From contig NZ_CP030126.1 of NCBI RefSeq assembly GCF_003568845.1, positions 62,001 through 126,000 on the forward strand: 64,000 bases of DNA. The letters are read 5' to 3'. Of the stretch, positions 37,264-45,432 are shown piece after piece. A program made the translations under genes and the position numbers. Numbering within the stretch: the first letter of the stretch is position 1; each line of letters begins with the position of its first letter. The notes beneath the pieces were generated by a model. That model saw only the letters and a program-made list of their open reading frames with translations, made no database searches and had not been told where the DNA came from. This DNA comes from Indioceanicola profundi. GTDB taxonomy: Bacteria > Pseudomonadota > Alphaproteobacteria > Azospirillales > Azospirillaceae.

Positions 37264-37950
37264 CTATTCCGCCGCGGCGCGGGACAGGGGCTTGGACCGG
37301 CCTTGCGGCCGGGCCGGGGCAGGCGCCGCCTGCTGGCCGGACGCGGGATCGAGCCCGGAAAGCTGGAAACCGCTCTCAGACGGAAAGGCGCGGCGGGCCA
37401 GCTCCGCCGCCTGTGGAGCGGTTTCGGCCCAGACCTCCAGATGGTGGCGCGCGCCGCGCAACGGCCCGTCCGTGACGGCAACCCGGTTGACGGTCAGCAT
37501 CGGCCCCAGCCCCAGGGCACTCGTGAACAGGCGGCGGTGCCCGCCCGGGTCCCCCAGTTCATGTACCACCAAATAGCTGTCGGCTTTCGCCGCTCTGATG
37601 CGCCGCTGTGCCTCCATGATCTGGGTGTGCATGGACTTCACCTCCACCTCCGCATCGCGGGCGCGGTCCTGAAGGCGGCGGAACTGGTCGGTGAGTTGAT
37701 CCTGCTGCCTGCGAAGCTGGGCGTTGCGGGCCTGCGCCGCCGCGATGCGTGTCCGCTGGGCGTGGGTCAGAACCTGCCGCGCAAGCGCCATTCCGACCGC
37801 CACCACCGCGCCCAGGACGGCGACGATGAACAGCGTTATGTCGAACGATACCGGGATCACGGGCCGGACGCTCCAGCTGGGCTCGGGTCGGCGGGACGAT
37901 GCATCAAATTGTTGGTATTTCCAACACACAAGATTGTGCGCGTCGATCAT
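37264..37950 (-). CDS. Single-pass membrane protein with coiled coil, hypothetical (module gene A)
   Basis: The ATG at 37950 has AGGA 8 nt upstream and gives 228 residues; a GTG near 37862, just before the membrane helix, is a possible later start. A hydrophobic helix FDITLFIVAVLGAVVAVGMAL (about 36-56) is followed by a coiled coil (AQARNAQLRRQQDQLTDQFRRLQ). The globular part has SYLVVHELGDPGGHRRLF and AELARRAFPSESGFQLSGLD, echoing RHRAESRFPSSQGYRI in gene B. A proline/alanine-rich tail ends the protein. The function is unknown. It is the first gene of the pair and is divergent from the SDR gene with 75 nt between starts. Confidence 0.6.
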   Translation of the reverse strand: MIDAHNLVCWKYQQFDASSRRPEPSWSVRPVIPVSFDITLFIVAVLGAVVAVGMALARQVLTHAQRTRIAAAQARNAQLRRQQDQLTDQFRRLQDRARDAEVEVKSMHTQIMEAQRRIRAAKADSYLVVHELGDPGGHRRLFTSALGLGPMLTVNRVAVTDGPLRGARHHLEVWAETAPQAAELARRAFPSESGFQLSGLDPASGQQAAPAPARPQGRSKPLSRAAAE

Positions 37951-38025
37951 GGCCGGGTCCTGCCGCGACCAAAACGCGTCCTGTCTGTTGTGCGGCACGG
38001 AAAACGAACGAATCTGGAGGACCGC

Positions 38026-39039
38026 ATGGCCCAGCGACTGAGCGGGAAAACCGTGGTGATCACCGGCGCGTCGAGCGGCATCGGCCGCGCAACCGCCATC
38101 TCATTCGCGCGGGAGGGCGCCACCGTGGTGCTTGCTGCCCGGCGGGAGCAGGCGCTGCACGAGGTGGCGACCGAAGTTCATAATGCCGGCGGCCGGGCCA
38201 TGGTCATTCCCACGGATGTGCGCGACCCCGCACAGATGCAGCGGCTGGCCGCCCGCGCCATAGACGCCTTCGACGGTATCGACATCTGGGTGAACAATGC
38301 CGGCGCATCCGCCTTCGGCAAGTTCGAGGAGATCCCGCAGGAGGCGTTCCATGCCGTCATGGACATTACCTTCTACGGCGTGGTGAACGGCATCCGCGCC
38401 GTGCTGCCCCATTTCAAGGAGCGCGGGCAGGGCACGATCATCACCACCGCCTCCGTCGTCGGGCGGGTGCCGTCGCCCTACCAGTCGCCCTATGTCGCGG
38501 CCAAGCACGCGGTCATGGGCTTCATCGAGGCCGTCCGCCAGGAGGTGGATCAGGACGGGTTCGAGGACATCTATCTCTGCGCCGTCCTGCCCGGCCCCGT
38601 CGACACCCCGTTCTGGCAGCATGCCGGCAACTACTCCGGCCGCGAAATCCAGGCGCTCCCCGGCATGGTGGAAGCGGAGAAGGTGGCTGACGCCATCCTG
38701 TCCCTGGCCTTCAAGCCGCAACGGGAGGTCGGCGTCGGCGTCTCCGCCCGGCTGCTGGAACTGGGCATGGCGGTGGCCGGCGGGCGGCTGGAGCGCTTCA
38801 TGGGCCGCATGACCCAGGACAAGCAGTTCAAGGAAGCGGCGCACGGGCGGGACAATGGCACGCTGGGCCGGCCGGACCCATTCGGCACGGGGACGTCCGG
38901 CGGCTGGATGAAGCGCAGCCGTGCGAAGAAGAAGGCCGGGCTGAAGCGGCATGCCGGCAGCATCGGGCTCGGCGGGCTACTGGCCCTGGCCGTTCCCATC
39001 GGCGCCGCCGCCTACTATGCTGCCAACCGGCGTCACTGA
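38026..39039 (+). CDS. Short-chain dehydrogenase/reductase with C-terminal membrane tail
   Basis: The ATG at 38026 follows GGAGG and gives 337 residues. The Rossmann motif TGASSGIGRA is at 13-22, NNAG at about 89-92, and the catalytic pair in SPYVAAKHAVMGF (Tyr, Lys). The serine is in TTASVVGRVPSP. After the normal SDR end (about 250), a basic linker and SIGLGGLLALAVPIGAAAYYAAN add one hydrophobic tail that would anchor it to membrane. The substrate is unknown. The last 63 nt overlap the end of the lipase gene on the opposite strand. Confidence 0.88.
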   Translation: MAQRLSGKTVVITGASSGIGRATAISFAREGATVVLAARREQALHEVATEVHNAGGRAMVIPTDVRDPAQMQRLAARAIDAFDGIDIWVNNAGASAFGKFEEIPQEAFHAVMDITFYGVVNGIRAVLPHFKERGQGTIITTASVVGRVPSPYQSPYVAAKHAVMGFIEAVRQEVDQDGFEDIYLCAVLPGPVDTPFWQHAGNYSGREIQALPGMVEAEKVADAILSLAFKPQREVGVGVSARLLELGMAVAGGRLERFMGRMTQDKQFKEAAHGRDNGTLGRPDPFGTGTSGGWMKRSRAKKKAGLKRHAGSIGLGGLLALAVPIGAAAYYAANRRH

Positions 39040-40137
39040 TCCGGCCGCGGCCGGGGGCTCGGCGCCGGCCGTCTGCTGCGGGAGGGGCGGGCGCCCCTCC
39101 CGCACCGGTATCCGTCGGGGCCGCTTGTCGGCTCCGCTGGGCAGCGGCGCGTCGCGGTCCCCGATCCAGGACAGCACGTCCCGCCAGACGACCTCCGCAT
39201 TCAGGTCGCGCAGCAGCATGTGCCAGCCCTGCGGATAGACCGCCACGTCCGGCCCGGCAGCATCGGTGCGGAAGCTGGACAGCGCCCGGTTCACCGGCTC
39301 CGCCGGCAGGATGTCCTCATTGTCGCCATACAGCACCAGCACCGGCCCCGCGACCTTCGGCACGGCCTCCATGGCCTCGTCCATCAGGTTGGTCAGGCCC
39401 CAGACGGCGTCCACGCGGGTGGCCTTTATCACCTGCGGGTCGCGGCCCATGGCGCGCAGCATCTCGATATTGTCGGAGGCATAGCGGCGCACGCCCTTGG
39501 GCGGCGTCATCTCCAGCCAAGGAACGGTCCAACTGCCCACGGTCAGCGCCGCGCGCTGATAGAAGGGCATGGTGTCCCGGCTCCAGACCGCGGGCGCGGC
39601 CAGGATCGCCCCCTCCACACCGGGCGGCAGCCCGTGCTCCGCCAGCGCCGTCATCACCACGGCCCCGCCCATGCTGTGTCCCAGCAGGAAGACCGGCACG
39701 CCGGGATGCCGTTCCCGGATCGCGGCCGCGGCATCGAACAGGTCGGCATGCATGGTGTCCATGCCCGGCCAGATGCCACGGTTCGGCGTAGCCCCGAAGC
39801 CGCGCTGGTCGAAGGCATAGGTGGCGACGCCGTGCCGCGCCCAGTACGCCCCGGCCTCGGTGAAGGTGTTGGAATAGTCGTTGAAGCCGTGCAGGCCCAG
39901 AATCGCCGCCCGCGGTCGCCCTTCGGGCAGCCAGGACCGCAGCGGCAGGACCAGCCCGTCCGCGGTGCGGAACCCGTCCGCGGCCACCGCGGGCTGGGCC
40001 ACCCGGTCGCCCATGGGCTGAAGGGCCGGGGCGCAGCCGCCCAGCGTGGCGGCGGCCAGCAGCACGGCGCCGGTCAGGATCGCCGCCGCGCGGCGGAGCT
40101 TCCGTCCCCTGCCGCGCCGGTCAGCGATACTCATCAT
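38977..40137 (-). CDS. Lysophospholipase/monoacylglycerol lipase-like alpha/beta hydrolase, lipoprotein
   Basis: The product is 386 residues. An arginine-rich start and hydrophobic segment lead to the lipobox LGGC, so the protein is lipid-anchored in the envelope. The fold shows ILGLHGFNDYSNTF (oxyanion region), the nucleophile GHSMGG and an acid in VLYGDNEDILPAE. The histidine is in PQGWHMLL. The hydrolase domain ends near SWIGDRDA; about 55 further residues are Pro/Gly-rich and coded antisense to the SDR 3' end. The start overlaps the end of the ABC ATPase gene by 17 nt, indicating coupling. It likely cleaves lipid esters. Confidence 0.85.
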   Translation of the reverse strand: MMSIADRRGRGRKLRRAAAILTGAVLLAAATLGGCAPALQPMGDRVAQPAVAADGFRTADGLVLPLRSWLPEGRPRAAILGLHGFNDYSNTFTEAGAYWARHGVATYAFDQRGFGATPNRGIWPGMDTMHADLFDAAAAIRERHPGVPVFLLGHSMGGAVVMTALAEHGLPPGVEGAILAAPAVWSRDTMPFYQRAALTVGSWTVPWLEMTPPKGVRRYASDNIEMLRAMGRDPQVIKATRVDAVWGLTNLMDEAMEAVPKVAGPVLVLYGDNEDILPAEPVNRALSSFRTDAAGPDVAVYPQGWHMLLRDLNAEVVWRDVLSWIGDRDAPLPSGADKRPRRIPVREGRPPLPQQTAGAEPPAAAGSVTPVGSIVGGGADGNGQGQ

Positions 40138-41128
40138 CCCGTGCCGGCTGGGGCGCGCGGGTGAGTTGGAGGAACAGATCCTCCAGGTCGGACTCGACCG
40201 TGGACAGGTCGATGATGCCGAGGCCGGCCCCGGTCAGGGGACCCAGCACGTCGCCGACCTTGGTGCGGCTGGGCTGGTAGCGGATCACCAGATGCCGCGG
40301 GCTCCGCAGCTCCGCATCCAGCCTGGACAGGGCGGATGGAATCGTCTCCAGGTCACGGTCCAGCGTGACCACCAGCTCCTTGCGGTCCAGCCGTTTCAGC
40401 AGGTTATCCTTGGCATCGCAGGCCACCACGGTGCCGTGGTTGACGATGGCGATGGTGTCGCAGAGTTCCTGCGCCTCTTCCAGATAGTGGGTGGTCAGCA
40501 CCACGGTGGTGCCGGCCTTGTTCAGCTCCCGCACATGCGCCCACAGGCTCTGCCGCAGTTCCACATCCACGCCGGCCGTCGGCTCGTCCAGCACCAGCAC
40601 CGGCGGGGCGTGAACCATGGCCTTGGCCACCATCAGCCGGCGGCGCATGCCGCCCGACAGGGTGCGGGCATAGGCGTTGGCCTTGTCCTTCAGCCCCACC
40701 GCCTCCAGCAGCCGTTCCGTCTGCCGCTCCGCCTTCGGCACGCCGTAGAGGCCGGCCTGGAGGTCCAGCAGCTCCCGCGGGGTGAAGAAGGGATCGAGGT
40801 TCAGCTCCTGCGGCACCACGCCGATGGCGGCGCGGGCGCTGCGGGAATGCCGCTCGATGTCGATGCCCCAGATCTTCGCCGTGCCGCTGCTCTTGTTCAC
40901 CAGCCCGGCCAGGATGTTGATGAAGGTGCTCTTGCCCGCCCCGTTGGGTCCCAGCAGCCCGTACAGGCTGCCGCGCGGAATGTTCAGGCTGATTCCCTTC
41001 AGCGCCTCCTTCGGGGGCGCGCCGCCGGCGGCCTTGTAGGTCTTGCGCAGATCGCTGACCTCGATCGCATTGACCGGAAGGGAAGCGGCGTCGGCGCTGG
41101 CGGCGGGTGCGCTGAGACTGTCGGGCAT
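40121..41128 (-). CDS. ABC transporter ATP-binding protein (ABC-2 / drug-export type)
   Basis: The ATG at 41128 has AGGA 9 nt upstream and gives 335 residues. Walker A is GLLGPNGAGKSTFIN, the Q-loop VVPQELNLD, the signature LSGGMRRRLMVAKAM, Walker B VLVLDEPTAGVD and the H-loop TTHYLEEA. The C-terminal extension (about 245-335) is typical of exporters such as NodI/CcmA-like ATPases. The matching permease normally follows, but here the next gene is a lipoprotein lipase, so the permease is elsewhere. A very stable hairpin lies 21 nt upstream of the start codon. Confidence 0.9.
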   Translation of the reverse strand: MPDSLSAPAASADAASLPVNAIEVSDLRKTYKAAGGAPPKEALKGISLNIPRGSLYGLLGPNGAGKSTFINILAGLVNKSSGTAKIWGIDIERHSRSARAAIGVVPQELNLDPFFTPRELLDLQAGLYGVPKAERQTERLLEAVGLKDKANAYARTLSGGMRRRLMVAKAMVHAPPVLVLDEPTAGVDVELRQSLWAHVRELNKAGTTVVLTTHYLEEAQELCDTIAIVNHGTVVACDAKDNLLKRLDRKELVVTLDRDLETIPSALSRLDAELRSPRHLVIRYQPSRTKVGDVLGPLTGAGLGIIDLSTVESDLEDLFLQLTRAPQPARDDEYR

Positions 41129-41149
41129 GCTGCTGGTCCTGGTATCTGG

Positions 41150-41184
41150 GCGCCGGCGGCTCCGGCAACCGGAGTCGCCGGCGC
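41150..41184. promoter_or_regulatory. Very stable 16-bp hairpin in the leader of the ABC ATPase gene
   Basis: The arm 41150-41165 pairs with 41169-41184 along all 16 positions (15 Watson-Crick plus one G-T on the plus strand; A-C on the minus strand), loop 3 nt. It lies between the peroxiredoxin-like gene and the ATPase start. It could end the upstream transcript or protect the 5' end of a processed message. There is no T-run on the minus strand. Confidence 0.65.
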
Positions 41185-41280
41185 GCCTGCCGTGGGTAAC
41201 ACCCTGCCGCATATCGGGTCAATTCCGGGCCCCGTCAACAGTGCCGGCCGCCAACCCGGCCATGCGCGGAGCGGAGCCGC

Positions 41281-41961
41281 CTATGCGGAGACCAGCTCGT
41301 CCGCTGCCTCGGTCAGCAGGCTCGAGGCGGCCATCAGCGCGTCGATCGGCTCCATCCTGTGGGAGACGTCCAGATCGGCGAAGGACGCGGCCACGCGCCC
41401 GCCGGAATCCAGTACATAGGTGGCCGGAACGGGAAGGGACCAGTTCCTGTCGCCGTTGATCCGCTCCAGGTCCACGCCGAGCTGGCGGTAGATGTGACGC
41501 AGCATGGGCGGCAGGCTGTAGGACAGCCCCCAGGCGGCTGCCACGCTGTTCCCGGCATCGTGCAGCAGGTCGAAGGACAGGTTCAGCTTGGTGCGGGTCC
41601 GGAGGTTCTCCGCCACAGTCTGCGGGCTGACCGCCAGGACGGGAATCCGCAGCGCCCTGGCATAGGGCATCATCCGCTGCCATGCCGTCAGCTCCAGCCG
41701 GCAGAAGGGTGACCAGCCGCCCTGGATGAATGTGACCACTGCCGGCCCGCGGGCGAGGAGCCGGCCGAAATCCACCTCGCCGGCGACCCCTTCCAGGACG
41801 AAGGGAGGGATTCGGTCCCCGGTCCGGCGGGCGGACGTCAGCATGCCGCTGCTCCGCAGCAGCGTCTCCGCCACGCCGATCACCGCGGCCTTGTCCTCGC
41901 TCAGCCGGGCGAGGAAGGCCCGGCGCGCATTGACCAGCTCCTGTCGCAACGGCACGGCCAT
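41281..41961 (-). CDS. Peroxiredoxin-like (AhpC/TSA fold) protein lacking the first motif cysteine
   Basis: The start at 41961 has GGGGA upstream and gives 226 residues. The protein follows the peroxiredoxin-like family through GDRIPPFVLEGVAG, VAVSPQT-like LAVSPQTVAENL, and NWSLPVPATYVLD. The active-site segment reads GGWSPFC, where relatives have GGWCPYC: Ser84 replaces the first cysteine and Cys87 is the only cysteine in the protein. Peroxidase activity is therefore doubtful or must rely on one cysteine. It is the first of three minus-strand genes with the ABC ATPase and lipase, 152 nt away. Confidence 0.82.
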   Translation of the reverse strand: MAVPLRQELVNARRAFLARLSEDKAAVIGVAETLLRSSGMLTSARRTGDRIPPFVLEGVAGEVDFGRLLARGPAVVTFIQGGWSPFCRLELTAWQRMMPYARALRIPVLAVSPQTVAENLRTRTKLNLSFDLLHDAGNSVAAAWGLSYSLPPMLRHIYRQLGVDLERINGDRNWSLPVPATYVLDSGGRVAASFADLDVSHRMEPIDALMAASSLLTEAADELVSA

Positions 41962-42195
41962 GCATCCCCGATCAGACCCGGCGGACGCATGCCGCTCCCG
42001 CCACAGGACCGGACGCGGTCTCTGCGAATTCGGGGTAGCACGGCTGTGTGAAACTTTTATGCGCGCGGGCCGGATCGGGCCGGCGGAGCACGCAAGCGTG
42101 CGGGTTGATCGCCGCGGGCAGTGCAGTATGATGCGCCCCGAATCCGACCCCGCCCAGATGGCGGGGCGCCTCCCTTTTTGAACGGGCCGACGAGC

Positions 42196-42384
42196 ATGCA
42201 GCCGGTTGAGACCATCATTGTCGACGAGGATCAGGTTGGATGCGATGGCGGCGGCGGTGCGCTGGGCCACCCGCTGATCTACCTGACCATGGGCAAGGAG
42301 GGCCGCGTGGACTGCTCCTACTGCGGTCGCCGCTTCATCCAGTCGGAAGCGGGCAAGGCGCGGGCACACGGTCACGGGCATTGA
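42196..42384 (+). CDS. Small CHCC zinc-finger protein (NDUFS6-like family)
   Basis: The ATG at 42196 gives 62 residues. Zinc ligands fit Cys16, His25, Cys40 and Cys43, in VGCDGGGGALGHPLIYLTMG and VDCSYCGRRF. The family occurs widely in alphaproteobacteria and its mitochondrial relative is a complex I subunit; whether the bacterial protein joins complex I is not shown here. A histidine-rich tail (AHGHGH) ends the protein. Its stop is 12 nt from the stop of the CAP-domain gene on the other strand. Confidence 0.85.
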   Translation: MQPVETIIVDEDQVGCDGGGGALGHPLIYLTMGKEGRVDCSYCGRRFIQSEAGKARAHGHGH

Positions 42385-42396
42385 GCGGACAGCGAC

Positions 42397-43239
42397 TCAG
42401 CCACCCACCTCGACGATCGGGCCGGGATTGACGTCGTAATCGATTCGCCGCCCCTCGGTGCTGCGCCGCATGGCATACCATAGCCGGTAAGGGCCGGGAG
42501 TCTTCGGCGCGGAAAGCCGCGCCAGAGGGCCGAGATCGGGGCCGTCGGGGTTCCGTCCCATGGGGATCAGCGCCGCCAGCTCCGCCGATCCGATTTCGAA
42601 GCGCGTCGCGGCCGTGGGCAGCGGCCGGCCGGGCTCAAGGCGCATGGGCGCATCCTCCGCAAGCAGGGCTGTCCGCCGGACGAAAAGCTGGACGACATAA
42701 AGCATTGTCCCGTCGGTGACCGCGCCCATGCCGCCATGGGTCCAGCCCTCGTTCAGTATGTTCTTCCGGTGGCCCGGGCTGTCCATCAGGCTGTCCACGC
42801 TCAGCACGGCGGCGCGTTTAGGCTCCGACCGGCGGAACAGGTTGGTCTGGAACAGATTCTCGCCATTCGGTCCGATCTGGCGGCGGTGCAGGATGGCGAT
42901 GCGCTGGTCCGGGGTCCGCCCGGCCTCATCCTCGTGGCGGATGCGGCCGACATCGACCAGGCGGTGGGTATAGAAGCGGGCCACCCAGGCCAGCTGCTCG
43001 TCGGGCTCCAAGATCGGGACGCCGGCCTCCTCTCGATGGGCGTTGGTCTCCGCCAGGATGCCGGCCTCCACATCCGGGAGATAGTCGGCGGAGGTCCGCA
43101 CCTCCTCCCGGTAGGAGGCGAACTGGCGGAGATAGCCGGACGGGCTGTCCGCCTGTGCCGCCGCGGGCCGCAGGCCGGCCGCCAGCGCCGGTAGGGCCAG
43201 CGACAAGGTCAGTACGGAGCGGCGGCTCATGCCCTGCAT
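42397..43239 (-). CDS. CAP/SCP-domain exported protein (Tat signal)
   Basis: An ATG at 43239 with GGGAG upstream gives 280 residues; an ATG at 43230 lacks spacing for a ribosome site. MSRRSVLTLSLALPALAAGL resembles a twin-arginine signal. The CAP (PR-1/SCP) domain starts AETNAHREEAGVPILEPDEQLAWVARFYTHRL. The conserved GENLF and PGHRKNILNEGWTHGGMG motifs follow, with the catalytic-like histidines. A C-terminal extension (about 190-280) is unassigned. Bacterial CAP proteins are exported and of mostly unknown function. It stands alone and is divergent from the SLC13 permease. Confidence 0.85.
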   Translation of the reverse strand: MQGMSRRSVLTLSLALPALAAGLRPAAAQADSPSGYLRQFASYREEVRTSADYLPDVEAGILAETNAHREEAGVPILEPDEQLAWVARFYTHRLVDVGRIRHEDEAGRTPDQRIAILHRRQIGPNGENLFQTNLFRRSEPKRAAVLSVDSLMDSPGHRKNILNEGWTHGGMGAVTDGTMLYVVQLFVRRTALLAEDAPMRLEPGRPLPTAATRFEIGSAELAALIPMGRNPDGPDLGPLARLSAPKTPGPYRLWYAMRRSTEGRRIDYDVNPGPIVEVGG

Positions 43240-43405
43240 CGTTCCAGTCTCCCTGCTTCCGTTCCGCGGTTTTCCAGTCATGCCGCGCCGCCGCGATTGC
43301 ACAGTGCGCTTGACCTTGGGCGGCCTGCGCCTGCAATGACAGGATGGAAGGGCGCGGCATCCCCATCCTCTGCTGGCGTTCGCGCCGGCCCGCCGCGGTG
43401 AAACG

Positions 43406-43424
43406 CCGGCCCGTGACGGGCCGG
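43406..43424. other. Short perfect hairpin upstream of the SLC13 permease
   Basis: CCGGCCCG and CGGGCCGG form a perfect 8-bp stem with a TGA loop in the 300-nt gap between divergent genes. There is no T-tract on either side. It may be a leader structure. I see no other feature in this gap. Confidence 0.35.
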
Positions 43425-43539
43425 TCCCAAGAGGATCGAGTCCGACAGGATCAAGGTTGAACGTGTCGAAGACAGGGCGACATACAGGTCCGGCGCCGGC
43501 ATGGCCGGGTCCGGAGGCGCGGCGGAGGAACCGCCGGCC

Positions 43540-45336
43540 ATGACTCTCGCCCAGTACCTGCCGGCTGCCGACCAGCTCATCATCTTCGCCATCCTGCTCG
43601 GCACCCTTGTCCTGTTCGTGTGGGATCGCTGGCGCTACGACGTGGTGGCGCTCATCGCCCTGTTCGTGTCCGTCATCACCGGCGTGGTGCCGGCCAGGGA
43701 CGCATTCCAGGGCTTCGCCGATCCCGCCGTGGTCACCGTCGCAGCCGTGCTGGTCCTCAGCGGCGCGATCCGCAGCTCCGGCCTGCTGGACGTGATCCTG
43801 CGGCCGATCCTGCCGAAGCTGAAACAGCCGGATGTCCAGGTCATCTCCCTGAGTTTCATGGTCGCAGCGCTCTCGGCCTTCATGAACAATGTGGGCGCGC
43901 TGGCCATCATGTTGCCGGTGGCGCTCCGTGTCGCCCAGCGCACCGGCCGGCCGCCGGCGGCCCTGCTGATGCCGTTGGCCTTCGCCTCGCTGCTGGGCGG
44001 GCTGGTGACCCTGATCGGCACGCCGCCGAACATCCTGATCTCCGCCATCCGCCACGACATGGTGGGGGAGGGGTTCACCATGTTCGACTTCACGCCGGTC
44101 GGTCTCGGCGTTGCGCTGGCCGGCGTGGTGGTGATCGGCTTCGGCTGGCGGCTGATCCCCATCAACCGGCGGGGGGAGCGCGCCGGCGAGGACAAGTTCC
44201 GGGTCGAGGATTACACCACCGAGGTGCGTGTGCCGCCGACCTCTCCCTATGTCGGCCGGAACATCGGTTCCCTGGAGGCGCTGGGCGGCGGCGACGTGAC
44301 GGTGGCCGCCATTTTCCGGGAGAATTACCGCCGCTATGTCCCGCACGGCCATTCCATGCTGCAGGCCGATGACATCCTGCTGCTCGAAGGCGACCCCCTG
44401 GCGGTCAAGCAGGTGGTGGATGCGGCCAAGGTGGAGCTGGTGGGCGGGGCCGAAGCGCCGCACGATCCCTCCGGCGATGGCTACGGGGTGGTGGAGGCAG
44501 TGGTCACCACCTCCTCCCCGCTGGTCGGCACCAGCCCCGCGGAGCTGGGGCTGCGCCGCCGCTTCGGGCTGAACCTGCTGGCCATCGGACGGCATGACCG
44601 ACGGGCCATCACCCGGCTGAAGAGCGTGCGGCTGCGCCCCGGCGACGTGCTGGTGCTGCAGGGCCGCCTTGCCGCCATGCCCGACACGCTGGGGGAGCTG
44701 GGCTGCCTGCCGCTGGCGGAACGGAACCTGCGCCTGGGCCGTCCGCGCTGGCTCTGGCTGCCGGCCCTGGCCATGGGCGTGGCGGTGCTGGCCTCGGCAT
44801 TGAACATTGTTCCGGTCAGCATCGCCTTCCTGGGCGCGGTGCTCGTCCTGCTGATGGCCGGGGCGCTGCCGCTGAAGGATGCCTATAGCAGCGTCGACTG
44901 GCCGGTCATCGTTCTGCTGGGCGCACTGATCCCGGTCAGCGAGGCGCTGCGGACCACCGGGGCCACGGATCTGATCGCCGGGCTGCTGGCGCAGGCGACG
45001 ACAGGGCTGCCGCCCATCGCCGCCCTGGCCCTGATCCTGGTCGCGACCATGCTGATCACGCCGGTGCTGAACAATGCCGCCACGGTGCTTGTCATGGCGC
45101 CGATCGGAGGCGGGCTGGCCCAGAATCTGGGATTGTCGCCGGACGCATTCCTGATGGCCGTCGCCATTGGCGCCTCCTGCGACTTTCTGACGCCCATCGG
45201 CCACCAGTCGAACACGCTGGTCATGGGGCCGGCGGGATATCGGTTCGGGGATTACTGGCGGCTGGGCTTGCCGCTGTCGCTGACGGTCATCGCCGTGGCG
45301 CTGCCCCTGATCGCCATATTCTGGCCCATGCGCTGA
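43540..45336 (+). CDS. SLC13/DASS-family permease with two RCK_C (TrkA-C) domains
   Basis: The ATG at 43540 lies after GGAGGA and gives 598 residues; an in-frame ATG at 43501 has no ribosome site. The first transporter half (about 10-190) has hydrophobic helices and the SALGAFMNN-like LSAFMNNVGALAIMLP plus GTPPNILIS. Two soluble TrkA-C domains follow (about 215-405; GRNIGSLEA and GDDILLLEG-like ADDILLLEGDPLAV, then PAELGLRRRFGLNLLAIGR). The second half repeats with TPVLNNAATVLVMAP and ends in DFLTPIGHQSNTLVMG. It imports an anion such as sulfate or dicarboxylate; the ion is not predictable. Confidence 0.88.
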   Translation: MTLAQYLPAADQLIIFAILLGTLVLFVWDRWRYDVVALIALFVSVITGVVPARDAFQGFADPAVVTVAAVLVLSGAIRSSGLLDVILRPILPKLKQPDVQVISLSFMVAALSAFMNNVGALAIMLPVALRVAQRTGRPPAALLMPLAFASLLGGLVTLIGTPPNILISAIRHDMVGEGFTMFDFTPVGLGVALAGVVVIGFGWRLIPINRRGERAGEDKFRVEDYTTEVRVPPTSPYVGRNIGSLEALGGGDVTVAAIFRENYRRYVPHGHSMLQADDILLLEGDPLAVKQVVDAAKVELVGGAEAPHDPSGDGYGVVEAVVTTSSPLVGTSPAELGLRRRFGLNLLAIGRHDRRAITRLKSVRLRPGDVLVLQGRLAAMPDTLGELGCLPLAERNLRLGRPRWLWLPALAMGVAVLASALNIVPVSIAFLGAVLVLLMAGALPLKDAYSSVDWPVIVLLGALIPVSEALRTTGATDLIAGLLAQATTGLPPIAALALILVATMLITPVLNNAATVLVMAPIGGGLAQNLGLSPDAFLMAVAIGASCDFLTPIGHQSNTLVMGPAGYRFGDYWRLGLPLSLTVIAVALPLIAIFWPMR

Positions 45337-45348
45337 TATTCATGCATG

Positions 45349-45376
45349 TTGCCCGGCGGATCGTGCGCTGTATACT
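45349..45376 (+). promoter_or_regulatory. Candidate sigma-70-type promoter for the orphan 114-residue gene
   Basis: TTGCCC (45349-45354) and TATACT (45371-45376) are 16 nt apart, and the start codon is 56 nt downstream. AATCAGG (45382-45388) and CCTGATT (45396-45402) form a 7-bp inverted repeat just after the likely transcription start. This is read from sequence only. Confidence 0.4.
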
Positions 45377-45432
45377 GGTGTAATCAGGCTATGTTCCTGA
45401 TTCCGCAGCATTATTAACGGTCCGTAAACATC

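Noticed and set aside
42088-42101. GCACGCAAGCGTGC palindrome upstream of the zinc-finger gene as an operator
   Set aside because: Short GC-rich palindrome with no supporting promoter boxes or regulator; chance is likely.
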